A stretch of 39,408 nucleotides of DNA from Fusobacterium_C necrophorum (lineage in GTDB: Bacteria > Fusobacteriota > Fusobacteriia > Fusobacteriales > Fusobacteriaceae), in assembly GCF_900104395.1 (NCBI RefSeq), contig NZ_FMXX01000025.1; one strand, given 5' to 3'. Below are positions 23,607 to 32,028 of this stretch, piece after piece. Below the pieces are notes generated by a model. The model saw nothing but the letters and a program-made list of their open reading frames with translations, was not told where the DNA came from and made no database searches. The position numbers were made by a program, and so were the translations under genes. Position 1 is the first letter of the stretch. Every line of letters starts with the position of its first letter.

Positions 23607-25040
23607 TTATTCCACTTCAATATTCGCAGCTGCTGTTTTTGTTTTCCAGAATAATAATCCTGCCAAAGCAGATACGATGATTCCTGCTACAATTCCAATT
23701 TGTTCCACTACGTGAATGTCAGTATTTCCAAATACCCATGCAAAGCCTTCCGGAGCACAAATGATGTAAGAAGTAACAACGACGGTCATAAACAGTGCCG
23801 GAATGACAGCAATCCAGAAATTTTTTCCGTGTCTTTCCAAATATTTTGCTGCTGCCCACAATGCAATCGTTGCTAAAGTTTGATTTGACCATCCGAAATA
23901 TCTCCAAATAATAGCAAACGGAATGAAACATAGCGCTAATCCGATTGCAAATAGAGGAATTGCAATCACAAATCTATTTTTAACCGGTCCTTGTTTATAT
24001 CCGATAGCATCTGCAATCGTAAGTCTGGCACTTCTAAATGCAGTATCTCCACTTGTAATTGGACAAGCAACGACTCCAAGAATTGCCAAAGCTCCTCCAA
24101 CCGGTCCTAAGACTCCTCTTGAAATAGTATCCACTACAACGGCTGCCGACCCCGCTCCTGCCAATCCTTCAATATTTCCAAAATAACACATTGCCGCCGC
24201 TGCCCAGACTAGAGCAACAATTCCTTCCGAAATCATAGCTCCATAAAATACTCTTCTTCCCTCTTTTTCTGTTCTCAGACATCTTGCCATCATAGGAGAT
24301 TGCGTTGCATGGAAGCCACTGATGGCTCCACAAGCAATGGAGATACAAAGATATGGGAATATAGATTTTCCCGCCGGATGAAAATTATGGAAGGTGATTT
24401 CAGGAATATTGACTGCATATCCTTGGAAAATAATTCCAAAGCCGATTCCCACTGCCATAATCAGTAAACAAATTCCAAAAATTGGATAAATTCTTCCAAT
24501 CACTTGATCGATTGGTAATACTGTTGCAATTAAATAGTAAATAATGATAATTCCTAATAATACCATAGTTGGAATTCCTGTTAAATTGTGTAAAATATCG
24601 GCAGGGCTCTTCACAAAAACAACTCCAACCAACACCAACAAGACAATAGAAAAAGCAACCATCAATTTTCTTGCATTTTCTCCCAAATATTTTCCGACAA
24701 TTTCAGAAACCGATGCTCCGTCTTGCCTTACCGATAACATTCCAATTAAAAAATCATGAACAGAGCCTGCAAAGATACATCCAAATACAATCCAAATAAA
24801 TGCTGCCGGTCCCCACATTGCCCCTGCAACTGCTCCAAAAATCGGTCCTGTCCCTGCGATATTTAAAAACTGAATCAAAAAAGCTTTTTTCCAATCCATT
24901 TCCACATAGTCCACTCCGTCCGCCATTCTTTTTGCCGGAGTTACTCTTGCATCTGTAGAACCGAACACCCTATCTACAAAGGCACCATATAAAATATACC
25001 CAAGGATCAAAGCAACAACAGATCCAATAAAACTAAACAT
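23607..25040 (-). CDS. cstA: CstA-family carbon-starvation / pyruvate transporter
   Basis: A 477-residue polytopic inner-membrane protein of the CstA family, the short form compared with the roughly 700 residues of E. coli CstA and BtsT. The N-terminal core is clear: ILGYILYGAFVDRVFG, FLNIAGTGPIFGAVAGAMWG and FAGSVHDFLIGMLSVR. These family members import pyruvate or peptides. The ATG at 25040 sits 8 bases from AAGGGGG; the ATG at 25046 is too close. It lies 131 bases after a LytTR response regulator gene of the BtsR type, as E. coli btsT depends on BtsSR, so pyruvate uptake is the best guess. Confidence 0.9.
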   Translation of the reverse strand: MFSFIGSVVALILGYILYGAFVDRVFGSTDARVTPAKRMADGVDYVEMDWKKAFLIQFLNIAGTGPIFGAVAGAMWGPAAFIWIVFGCIFAGSVHDFLIGMLSVRQDGASVSEIVGKYLGENARKLMVAFSIVLLVLVGVVFVKSPADILHNLTGIPTMVLLGIIIIYYLIATVLPIDQVIGRIYPIFGICLLIMAVGIGFGIIFQGYAVNIPEITFHNFHPAGKSIFPYLCISIACGAISGFHATQSPMMARCLRTEKEGRRVFYGAMISEGIVALVWAAAAMCYFGNIEGLAGAGSAAVVVDTISRGVLGPVGGALAILGVVACPITSGDTAFRSARLTIADAIGYKQGPVKNRFVIAIPLFAIGLALCFIPFAIIWRYFGWSNQTLATIALWAAAKYLERHGKNFWIAVIPALFMTVVVTSYIICAPEGFAWVFGNTDIHVVEQIGIVAGIIVSALAGLLFWKTKTAAANIEVE

Positions 25041-25080
25041 AACCATAGCCCCCTTTTATAAAAATTTTTCTACCACTTAT

Positions 25081-25129
25081 AGTATATGCTTTTTCTTATA
25101 AAGATGACTATTTTATCTATAAAATGTTT
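25081..25129 (-). promoter_or_regulatory. Activator-type promoter region of cstA
   Basis: TATACT (25081-25086) has no good -35 box. An 11-base sequence ATAAAATGTTT (plus strand) lies at 25119-25129 and is repeated at 25161-25171, 42 bases away, in the same orientation. Direct repeats upstream of a weak promoter suit a LytTR activator such as the neighbouring regulator. Confidence 0.4.
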
Positions 25130-25171
25130 CATTTTAGATATGAATGGCAAGAAAATGAGAATAAAATGTTT

Positions 25172-25876
25172 TTATTTTACTTGAAATAAACTTTTAAATT
25201 CTTTCATATTGTTTCGACTGACAGGAATTTTAACCGGACAATTTTCCATATGTATCATATAGGAATTGTTAAACCAAGGCTCAATTTCTCTCACTTTTCC
25301 TAAATTTACCAAATAGGAACGATGACAACGATAAAATTGGGTTTTCGGCAATTGCTCTTCCCATTCTGAAATTTTCATTTTTGTCAAATAACATTCTTTG
25401 GATGTATAAACCCTCGTTTCTTTTTTATCCGCCTCCACAACTACAATGTCTTCCAGATTGAGAACCATAATCTTCTCTCCGACACCAATGCTTATTTTAT
25501 TAGATACCTGTTTTTTCTCAACTGACAGCCTGGATAATAATTTTTCAATTCTACTTTCGGAATAAGGTTTTAGCAGATAATCAAAAGCTTGTATCTCAAA
25601 GGCATCTACAGCATATTCCCGATAGGCTGTCACAAAAACAATTTTCATACCAGGATTTAATTTCCGAATAACTTTTCCTAAATTTAAACCATTTAATTCC
25701 GGCATATCAATGTCTAAAAATAGAGTATCTACTTCTGCGGCATGTTCCTGAAGATAATCAAAGGCATCCAGAGAATCTCCAAATTCTTGTAGTAATTCCG
25801 CTCCCGGAAATTTTTCCACAAAGTATTTCAATTCCTCTCTTGCAGGAAACTCATCATCTACAATGACACATTTCAT
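25172..25876 (-). CDS. LytTR-family response regulator, BtsR-like
   Basis: The 234-residue protein has a receiver domain (1-120) with phosphoacceptor Asp55 in LFLDIDMPE and the acidic pair in IVDDEF, and a C-terminal LytTR DNA-binding domain (about 135-232) with FYRCHRSYLVNL and RNNMKEFKSLF. Its ATG overlaps the sensor kinase stop (ATGA), so the two form a pair. The likely target is the adjacent cstA. Confidence 0.92.
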   Translation of the reverse strand: MKCVIVDDEFPAREELKYFVEKFPGAELLQEFGDSLDAFDYLQEHAAEVDTLFLDIDMPELNGLNLGKVIRKLNPGMKIVFVTAYREYAVDAFEIQAFDYLLKPYSESRIEKLLSRLSVEKKQVSNKISIGVGEKIMVLNLEDIVVVEADKKETRVYTSKECYLTKMKISEWEEQLPKTQFYRCHRSYLVNLGKVREIEPWFNNSYMIHMENCPVKIPVSRNNMKEFKSLFQVK

Positions 25877-27546
25877 ATACTATCCACCTCCTGTCTATAA
25901 ATAGAAAAAGAAATTTTAGTTCCTTCCAACAAACGCTCTATCAATAATCCTTTTCCATAAATTAACTTTAAACGATGATGTACATTTTTTAATCCAATGG
26001 AAGAGCCTATTTCTTCCTCTAAAGAATGAATCACTTTTTCCGGAATTCCTAAGCCGTCATCTTGAATACTAATCCGAGTCTCCTCCCCCTTTATTTTTGC
26101 AGAAATCCAAATATTTCCTCCCTGTCTTTTGGGTAATAAACCATGTATGATACTATTCTCGACTAAGGGCTGTATGGATAAACTTGGAATTTCTCTCCCC
26201 AAAGCCTCTTCTTCGATTTGATAATGTACCTTAATTTTATCCCCAAATCTTGCACTTTCTAAAGCCACAAAAGCCCTTACTTGCTCCAATTCTTCCTGCA
26301 AACTGACAAATTTTGTTGAATTTTCAAGGTTATACCGTAAATAGGTCGAAAGATCTATAATTACTTCCCGAGCTTTGTTGGGGTCTATTCTGACAAAAGA
26401 AGCGATGGTATTTAAGACATTAAATAAAAAATGGGGATTGATTTGACTGTACAGAGCTTTCAACTCCGCTTTTCTCGCTGAATCTTCTAAAGCATCCAAT
26501 TTTTCGAGTTCCAATTGCGTGGAAATTAACTGGGATAATCCTATCGCCAAATACCGATTGTTGGCAGTTACCTTTTCAGGAGTATCAAAAAAGATTTTTA
26601 AAGCTCCCGAAACTTTTCCTCGTTCCAAGAGAGGAAGAATAATGCAAGACTTGATTTCTTTGGATAAAAATAGATAATCTGATAAATGTTCTCGATTATT
26701 TTTTCCAAATACCATAATTTTTCCTAATTCCAATACTTTTCTGGTCATAGGGCTTTGAATATTTGTTTTTTCGATACGGGGAATTCCTTCTACCACATAA
26801 CTTGCTCGAATTTTTTCCAAATCTGTGATTGCTACAGCCTTTGCTTCTAAAGATTCCAAAATAATTTTACAAACGGAATCCAAAGATTCTCCTTTTTGGA
26901 AATAAGGCAAGGTTTTGTTCGCAATTTCTAAGGCAATTTTTGCCTGCTTTCCGGCGCTCACTTCCATGCTGCTCAAAGTATTTTGAATAATGGAAATCAA
27001 AGCATATACTCCCAAAGAATTCATGAATGACATCGGAAAATAAATACTTTTAACAATATCCAAACCGTCCTTAAAATTGGAAGAAAAAACCAAAATTAGA
27101 ATCATACTGATACTTTCTACAATAATCGCCAAAAAGAATCCAATCACCGGCTTCGCAGACTCTCGGTAACGATTATGCAAATATCCGGAAAATACTCCGG
27201 CTAAAACAGTAGCAATGGCACAGGGAATTTCTGTTGCCTCCCCAATCGGAATTAAAATTCTATGAAGCGCTGAAAAAATACCGGCTAAAATCCCCACTTG
27301 AGGTCCTAACAGTAGTCCTCCGGTAATCACTCCTATATTTCTGGTATTTAAAATAGAACCCTTATAATCCAAACCGATATAGGTTCCTGCAATCGCTAAG
27401 GCTGAGAAAAAAAGAACATAGATAATATGATCTCTTCTTTCTTCCTTGCTCAAACTTTCTATGGCCGATTTTATCTTCGTAAATAAAAAAGCCGCTGCAA
27501 TGATATATCCAATATTGTTCAGAAGATGATTCATCAGAGTAAACAT
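25873..27546 (-). CDS. LytS-family sensor histidine kinase, BtsS-like
   Basis: The 557-residue kinase has an N-terminal 5TM-5TMR_LYT membrane domain (about 1-190, with NIGVITGGLLLGPQVGILAG), a GAF-like domain (about 215-340), the H-box with His372 in NPHFLFNVLNTI, and a HATPase with PLVENSIIHG and DDGLGIP. In E. coli BtsS, Arg72, Arg99 and Cys110 are, as I recall, involved in pyruvate binding; Arg69, Arg96 and Cys109 lie in the corresponding region here. Together with the cstA gene this suggests a pyruvate sensor. It follows an EamA transporter by 9 bases. Confidence 0.9.
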   Translation of the reverse strand: MFTLMNHLLNNIGYIIAAAFLFTKIKSAIESLSKEERRDHIIYVLFFSALAIAGTYIGLDYKGSILNTRNIGVITGGLLLGPQVGILAGIFSALHRILIPIGEATEIPCAIATVLAGVFSGYLHNRYRESAKPVIGFFLAIIVESISMILILVFSSNFKDGLDIVKSIYFPMSFMNSLGVYALISIIQNTLSSMEVSAGKQAKIALEIANKTLPYFQKGESLDSVCKIILESLEAKAVAITDLEKIRASYVVEGIPRIEKTNIQSPMTRKVLELGKIMVFGKNNREHLSDYLFLSKEIKSCIILPLLERGKVSGALKIFFDTPEKVTANNRYLAIGLSQLISTQLELEKLDALEDSARKAELKALYSQINPHFLFNVLNTIASFVRIDPNKAREVIIDLSTYLRYNLENSTKFVSLQEELEQVRAFVALESARFGDKIKVHYQIEEEALGREIPSLSIQPLVENSIIHGLLPKRQGGNIWISAKIKGEETRISIQDDGLGIPEKVIHSLEEEIGSSIGLKNVHHRLKLIYGKGLLIERLLEGTKISFSIYRQEVDSI

Positions 27547-27555
27547 ACATAACCC

Positions 27556-28455
27556 CTATTTTTGCTTTTGAGTAATTCGATAAATAGCAACTAACATAAT
27601 TGCAGCGCTGAGCAATTGAATTCCACTCAATAGCTTTCCATTCAATAAAAAATCAAATACAACACTCGAAATCGGAAAACACAACTCACAAATTGTAGAA
27701 ATTCGAGCAGGAATATAACGTAATCCATAGTAATATAAAAGGATTGCTCCACTTCCTGTTGTCAATCCGATAATCACAAAAATCAACCATTCCATTCCCG
27801 TCGTCTGAGCAAAACTTTGAAAGCCCCCTGTGAATAAGGCAATCCAAAATGCAATGACAGTCGTAAAACTGTATCGAAGGTATAAGGCAGTTCGAAATGA
27901 GGCATTTTTTAAAATTCGCTTTCCAAAAACAGTTGCACTTCCAAAAGAAAAAGCAGCCAATAGAGAATAGAAACAAGCAAGCCCTATATTATTTCCTGAC
28001 ATTGTCGGAAGATTCCCCTCAAATGTCAAAAAATATCCTCCTAACAGAGCCACACAAGACCAGAAAATAAACTTCTTTTCTATGATTTCTTTCAATAAAA
28101 TTCTAGCCAAAATAATTGCAAAGACAGGTTGCAATTTTTGTAACAGAGTTACAACGGTTAAATGCTGAAAATTTACCAAAAATAAGGCTTTCACAATCGA
28201 TAAAGTCCCAACTGCTCCGCCAAATAAGGCAACCAAAAAGAAATAAAATAAATCATGAGAATTCAACTGTTTTATTTTTTGAAATTCTTCCCGTCCAAAG
28301 AATAAACTCATTCCTATGAAAGGTAAAAAATGCAACATAAATACGACATACGGCACTTGCAAATGGAACAATCGAGGTGTCAATGCAATCGAATCAAATC
28401 CCCATAAAGTTGCCGCTAAACTGACCAAGATTACTCCTTGTAATTCTTTTTTCAT
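27556..28455 (-). CDS. EamA/DMT-family transporter
   Basis: A 299-residue protein with about ten membrane helices in two EamA repeats (LVSLAATLWGFDSIALTP in the first; LLAAFSFGSATVFGKRIL in the second), ending in a short basic tail (RITQKQK). Such proteins export amino acids or metabolites; the substrate is unknown. GGGGAG precedes the ATG. The gene ends 9 bases before the sensor kinase, so it heads an eamA-kinase-regulator operon. Confidence 0.9.
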   Translation of the reverse strand: MKKELQGVILVSLAATLWGFDSIALTPRLFHLQVPYVVFMLHFLPFIGMSLFFGREEFQKIKQLNSHDLFYFFLVALFGGAVGTLSIVKALFLVNFQHLTVVTLLQKLQPVFAIILARILLKEIIEKKFIFWSCVALLGGYFLTFEGNLPTMSGNNIGLACFYSLLAAFSFGSATVFGKRILKNASFRTALYLRYSFTTVIAFWIALFTGGFQSFAQTTGMEWLIFVIIGLTTGSGAILLYYYGLRYIPARISTICELCFPISSVVFDFLLNGKLLSGIQLLSAAIMLVAIYRITQKQK

Positions 28456-28510
28456 TTTCTAAAAATCTCCCCTTTGATTGTTTTCTGTATTGTATCATAT
28501 TTTAAAACAG

Positions 28511-28552
28511 AAAAAAACTTTTCATTTCCCAAATAAAATGAAAAGTTTTTTA
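28511..28552 (-). terminator. Terminator of the 127-residue orphan gene
   Basis: A 16-base perfect stem (AAAAAACTTTTCATTT at 28512-28527 with its complement at 28536-28551) with T-runs on both sides, so it can act on both strands. Confidence 0.8.
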
Positions 28553-28576
28553 ATTTCATGTATAATTCCATTCTTT

Positions 28577-28960
28577 CTAAAAAAATACTTCCTGTAAATA
28601 TTCTTGTTTTAGCCATTTTGCAGTTTTATCCCCATGCAACTCTTCAGTAAAAATTTCAGGATTATTTCGATCTTCCACCGGAATTTTCCAAGAGGCACAA
28701 CCCAAAAATTCCTCTCCCTGTGTCACTAAAAATAAAACCTCCAAATCAGTGGCTTCATTCCAAAGAACAGCATGGGTTAATTTCCCCTCCGCAATTCTTA
28801 ATCTTTTTACTAAAACATTTTCCTCTTTTTCCTCTTCCAACACTTGCTTTGCAACTTGTAATAACTTACTGTACTTACCGCAAAGAGTGTGATCTTCTTT
28901 GGTATCTCGGTATAATTCTTTGATTCTCGCTTCTATTTTTTCTAATTTTTGTTTTTCCAT
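28577..28960 (-). CDS. Hypothetical protein, 127 residues
   Basis: Not recognised. The N-terminal 50 residues are a charged helix (KLEKIEARIKELYRDTKED, VLEEEKEEN), followed by an alpha/beta part with a LEVLFLVTQGEEFLGCASW strand and a hydrophobic end (LKQEYLQEVFF). It appears cytoplasmic. It has its own promoter and terminator. Confidence 0.75.
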   Translation of the reverse strand: MEKQKLEKIEARIKELYRDTKEDHTLCGKYSKLLQVAKQVLEEEKEENVLVKRLRIAEGKLTHAVLWNEATDLEVLFLVTQGEEFLGCASWKIPVEDRNNPEIFTEELHGDKTAKWLKQEYLQEVFF

Positions 28961-28995
28961 TTAGATAATATCCTTTCGATTTCTTATTTTTTCAC

Positions 28996-29024
28996 ATTAT
29001 AGCAGAATTTTTTATTTTTTCCAA
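28996..29024 (-). promoter_or_regulatory. Promoter of the 127-residue orphan gene
   Basis: TTGGAA (29019-29024), a 17-base spacer and TATAAT (28996-29001) on the minus strand. Confidence 0.65.
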
Positions 29025-29078
29025 ATTTTTTGCCTTTTGAATCAAGAAAAACAAGAGAAAATCTAACATAGAAGCTTC

Positions 29079-29107
29079 TTGACAGAAAAATAAAAATATG
29101 TTATTCT
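29079..29107 (+). promoter_or_regulatory. Promoter of tRNA-Arg
   Basis: TTGACA (29079-29084), a 17-base spacer and TATTCT (29102-29107), 13 bases before the mature 5' end. Confidence 0.75.
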
Positions 29108-29120
29108 TTCTAAAGCGAGT

Positions 29121-29197
<77 letters not shown>

Positions 29198-29288
29198 TTT
29201 TTTATTTTTTGCTTCCAAAATTTTTTCTCCCCTCATTGCCATATTTTGCTTTTCCTTCTTTTCATACTCTTTCTCAAATATTGCAGCC

Positions 29289-29987
29289 CTATTTTCTCTT
29301 CAAGCTTCGTAAATATTCCTTAATTTCCATAGAAATTCTCCTGCTTTCGACTGCCTTTTGAATCGCCTTATTATGTGTCCATTTTTCAAGTCTTTCTTCT
29401 TCCAAGTAAACTAAAGCGGCATCCTGTTGTTTTGCCAAAGCCGTTGCAAAATACCAAGCTATCATCATACGAATATAATACTCTTCTCGAGAAATTCCCA
29501 CTACCAATTCCAACATTTCTACTTGAAAAAAATCATCTAAATAGTTAGATAATAATAAACCGATGGCATATCTCACAGTATATTCATGAGAAGAATGAAG
29601 CCAAATCTTTATTTTTTCATATACTTCCTTTGGATATTTCTTAAAAATCTTCGGAGAAAAGACATCACAGGTTGCCCAATTGTTAATATAGGGCAAAAAC
29701 TTTTCCGTTTCTTCCATGGCTTTGGAAAAATCTCGAATATTTTCAATCAAAAATCCATGAAGATGATTTTCTTCCATATATCGATGTGGCAATTCCGACA
29801 TATATTGCAACATCCTGTCTTCTTGTTGAGAATACAATTCTTTTGCTAATTTTCGCAAAATAGGAGTACGAATTCCCAAAATTTCTTCTGGCGGAAGAGT
29901 TGGAATCAGTTTTGCATTAAATTTTTGATATGTTTCTTCTCGAAAATCCTGTAACAACTCTTGCAGTTCTTTACTTTCTCTCCTCAT
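29289..29987 (-). CDS. AlkD-like DNA alkylation repair protein
   Basis: The 232-residue, all-helical HEAT-like-repeat protein matches AlkD, a glycosylase that removes positively charged alkyl bases such as 7-methylguanine without base flipping. Trp104 and Asp108 in NNWATCDVF and Arg139 in EYTVRYAIG correspond to the Trp/Asp/Arg set of Bacillus AlkD. LGIRTPILRKLAKEL and NKAIQKAVESRRI are family hallmarks. Its ATG overlaps the PhzF-family stop, in an operon led by an S24 repressor. Confidence 0.9.
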   Translation of the reverse strand: MRRESKELQELLQDFREETYQKFNAKLIPTLPPEEILGIRTPILRKLAKELYSQQEDRMLQYMSELPHRYMEENHLHGFLIENIRDFSKAMEETEKFLPYINNWATCDVFSPKIFKKYPKEVYEKIKIWLHSSHEYTVRYAIGLLLSNYLDDFFQVEMLELVVGISREEYYIRMMIAWYFATALAKQQDAALVYLEEERLEKWTHNKAIQKAVESRRISMEIKEYLRSLKRK

Positions 29988-30847
29988 GAATATTCTCCTT
30001 TTATAATACGAACCGCCTGTCCTCCTACTAAAATTTTACCCTCTGTACTCACTTTTGCTAAAATTTGACTTTTTCTTTTCATACTTTCTCCTTGTTGACA
30101 GTATAAAATCTCGTCTTTTGCCAAATATTTCTGCTGATGTAAGTAAAAAGCCAAGGCCCCATTGGAAGTTCCTGTTGCAGATTCTTCCGGAATATTCACA
30201 ATAGGAGCAAAATTACGAACATAGGCAGATGTTCCCTCCACATAAAAAGGATGAAAAGAGATTACAGATAACTTTTTACTCAATTCTTCCACTTTAAAAA
30301 AATCAATTTGAATTCCATCCAAAGCTTTTTTACTTGCCAGAGGAATCATCAGATCCCATAGACCGGAATATGCCTTTCCCATTGAAAAATTTGGATTTCT
30401 ATCCTCCTTTGTCAGACCAAGAGAAGACAAAATTTCTTCCTCCGGTACTTCCAAATCCCAAGATAATTTTCCTTCATCCTGCTCCATCCAAACGGAACAT
30501 AATACACGATCTCTTCTTTCCAAAAAAACAGATAATATTCCTACTCTGGTTTCCATGCTGATTTCAAATCGGTCTTTTGCAATTCTTTTTTCATCAAAGA
30601 GAGCATAAATTGCAGCAATTGTAGCATGACCACAAAGATCTACCTCCTGTTTCGGAGTAAAATATTCCAATTGAAAGTCTGCTTTTTCACTTCTCTGTAC
30701 AAAAACAGTTTCCGAAAACCCCAGCTCCTTCGCTAAATTTTGTTTTTCTACTGTCGATAAATTCTCTGCATCCAATACAATTCCTGCAGCATTTCCTCCA
30801 AATTTTTCCTTCGTAAAAGCATCATAAATAAAAATTGGATAGCTCAC
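29984..30847 (-). CDS. PhzF-family isomerase-like protein (GTG start)
   Basis: The 287-residue protein has the diaminopimelate-epimerase-like PhzF fold. GGNAAGIVLDA and LGFSETVFV (with the catalytic Glu) are in the N-terminal half, VDLCGHATIAAIYALF follows, and SATGTSNGALAFYL lies in the C-terminal half. Its substrate is unknown. GTG at 30847 is chosen because AGGAGG lies 6 bases upstream; a longer ATG frame would run into the repressor gene and has no ribosome binding site. It overlaps alkD by 4 bases. Confidence 0.88.
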   Translation of the reverse strand: MSYPIFIYDAFTKEKFGGNAAGIVLDAENLSTVEKQNLAKELGFSETVFVQRSEKADFQLEYFTPKQEVDLCGHATIAAIYALFDEKRIAKDRFEISMETRVGILSVFLERRDRVLCSVWMEQDEGKLSWDLEVPEEEILSSLGLTKEDRNPNFSMGKAYSGLWDLMIPLASKKALDGIQIDFFKVEELSKKLSVISFHPFYVEGTSAYVRNFAPIVNIPEESATGTSNGALAFYLHQQKYLAKDEILYCQQGESMKRKSQILAKVSTEGKILVGGQAVRIIKGEYS

Positions 30848-30860
30848 ATTCTTCCTCCTC

Positions 30861-31505
30861 TTAAATATCATTGATTACTTTTAAAACTTTCCCCACCGAA
30901 ACAAATTCATCCGAAGGAGAAATGTAAATAGGCTGATAATTCGGATTATCACTCATAAGTACAATATAATCCGACTTTACTTGTAATCGCTTTACAAAAG
31001 CCTCTCCATTCACTAAAAAAGCTCCAATTTCTCCATTATGAATCTGCATATTTTGTCTACAAACAATAATAGAAGAATTTCTGATGGTAGGTTCCATCGA
31101 ATCTCCTTTGACCCGAACGGAAAAAACTTCCTCCAAATTTCGCACTCCCGGAATGGAAATATAATCCTCCACTTCTTCTTCTCCAAAAACTCCTATTCCT
31201 GCACTAATTCTTGGAAATAAAGGAATGGCAGCAGGACCCTCTTCTTTCATTTGTTTCATTTTTTCCAAAATGATCTTTGGAGTTCGTTCTACCGCTGCTA
31301 AATATAAAAAATATTCTTTATCTTTTGCATTCAAAGAAAACAATTCTATCATTCGCTCTAAAATTTCCTCACTGGGCGGATTTTTTACTTCGCCTCTTTC
31401 AATGCTGTTATAGTAAGGTTGTGTAATTTGCAATGCCTTGGCTAATTTATTTTGACTGTATCCTAATTCTTCTCTTTTTTCTTTTAAATACGTTTTGAAG
31501 TCCAT
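30861..31505 (-). CDS. HTH repressor with self-cleaving S24 (LexA/CI-like) domain
   Basis: The 214-residue protein has an N-terminal HTH (about 5-60, GYSQNKLAKALQITQPYYNSIE) and a C-terminal S24 peptidase with Ser136 in GDSMEPT and Lys172 in GEAFVKRL. An Ala102-Gly103 bond in ISAGIGV has the same spacing to the Ser/Lys dyad as the LexA cleavage site, so RecA-stimulated autocleavage is plausible. ATG 31505 follows AAGGAGGG. With phzF and alkD downstream it forms an apparent DNA-damage operon. Confidence 0.88.
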   Translation of the reverse strand: MDFKTYLKEKREELGYSQNKLAKALQITQPYYNSIERGEVKNPPSEEILERMIELFSLNAKDKEYFLYLAAVERTPKIILEKMKQMKEEGPAAIPLFPRISAGIGVFGEEEVEDYISIPGVRNLEEVFSVRVKGDSMEPTIRNSSIIVCRQNMQIHNGEIGAFLVNGEAFVKRLQVKSDYIVLMSDNPNYQPIYISPSDEFVSVGKVLKVINDI

Positions 31506-31535
31506 AAAATCCCTCCTTACTTCACTCCTATTTTG

Positions 31536-31541
31536 AGTATA
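31536..31541 (-). promoter_or_regulatory. -10 box for the S24 repressor operon
   Basis: TATACT on the minus strand, 31 bases before the ATG; no strong -35 box. It lies in the shared divergent control region. Confidence 0.45.
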
Positions 31542-31560
31542 ACACATCTCCTTTCAAAAA

Positions 31561-31638
31561 TCTATAATTTTTTATCTATAATTATAAAAAATATGTTGAC
31601 ATTTATTTATAAATAGATTATACTACTTATAGATAAAT
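31561..31638. promoter_or_regulatory. Cluster of operator-like half-sites (TCTATAA) for the S24 repressor
   Basis: TCTATAA occurs at 31561-31567 and 31575-31581, and inverted at 31628-31634. The extended arms TTTATCTATAA (31571-31581) and TTATAGATAAA (31628-31638) are a perfect 11-base inverted repeat bracketing the plus-strand promoter, an arrangement that suits co-operative binding and looping. Confidence 0.55.
31596..31624 (+). promoter_or_regulatory. Promoter of the 74-residue orphan gene
   Basis: TTGACA (31596-31601), a 17-base spacer and TATACT (31619-31624), inside the operator cluster. Confidence 0.8.
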
Positions 31639-31680
31639 AAATATAACTTGTGAAGATTGCATTGGTAAGGAGGAAAATCT

Positions 31681-31905
31681 ATGAGAATTTTAGTAAAAAA
31701 TAAAAAGTGGGAAACATCGTTTCAGACTGTTACTTTAATTTGCGATGTGAAAGCAAAGAATGGAATCTTCCACATTCAATTTCCTTACAATGGAAAATAC
31801 GTACAAATAAAATCCAACAACTTGGATCTAACCTTTCATCATCTGGAAAAAGTTTTTAATCGTTTTGGAACGATTCCGGAAAATCATCAATTTTTAGCCT
31901 CTTAA
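31681..31905 (+). CDS. Hypothetical protein, 74 residues, divergent from the S24 repressor
   Basis: Not recognised. A small basic beta-rich protein (MRILVKNKKWETSFQTVTL, GIFHIQFPYNGKYVQIK) without signal peptide or membrane span. AAGGAGGA precedes the ATG. Its near-consensus promoter lies among the repressor half-sites, so it is probably induced when the repressor is inactivated; a damage-response or prophage-derived role is possible. Confidence 0.65.
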   Translation: MRILVKNKKWETSFQTVTLICDVKAKNGIFHIQFPYNGKYVQIKSNNLDLTFHHLEKVFNRFGTIPENHQFLAS

Positions 31906-31924
31906 CTTCATAGAAGTTTGTTTG

Positions 31925-31958
31925 AAAATACCCTATCATTTTAGGGTATTTTTCTTTT
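31925..31958 (+). terminator. Terminator of the 74-residue orphan gene
   Basis: AAATACCCTA / TAGGGTATTT with a 6-base loop and a following TTTCTTTT run. Confidence 0.85.
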
Positions 31959-31959
31959 G

Positions 31960-32001
31960 GTAACAAAAGTTACTGTTTTTTTTCTTGTTTTCTTCTATAA
32001 T
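31960..32001 (+). promoter_or_regulatory. Promoter and palindromic operator of the three-gene metal/ABC operon
   Basis: A perfect palindrome GTAAC-AAAA-GTTAC (31960-31973) lies where a -35 box should be, 22 bases upstream of a perfect TATAAT (31996-32001). The -35 match itself is poor. This suits repression or activation by a dimeric regulator not encoded here. Confidence 0.5.
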
Positions 32002-32028
32002 AGAGAAAAAAATAAAGGAGTGACATGT

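Noticed and set aside
29198..29288. tRNA-adjacent integration site
   Set aside because: No integrase and no repeat of the tRNA 3' end were found in the window.
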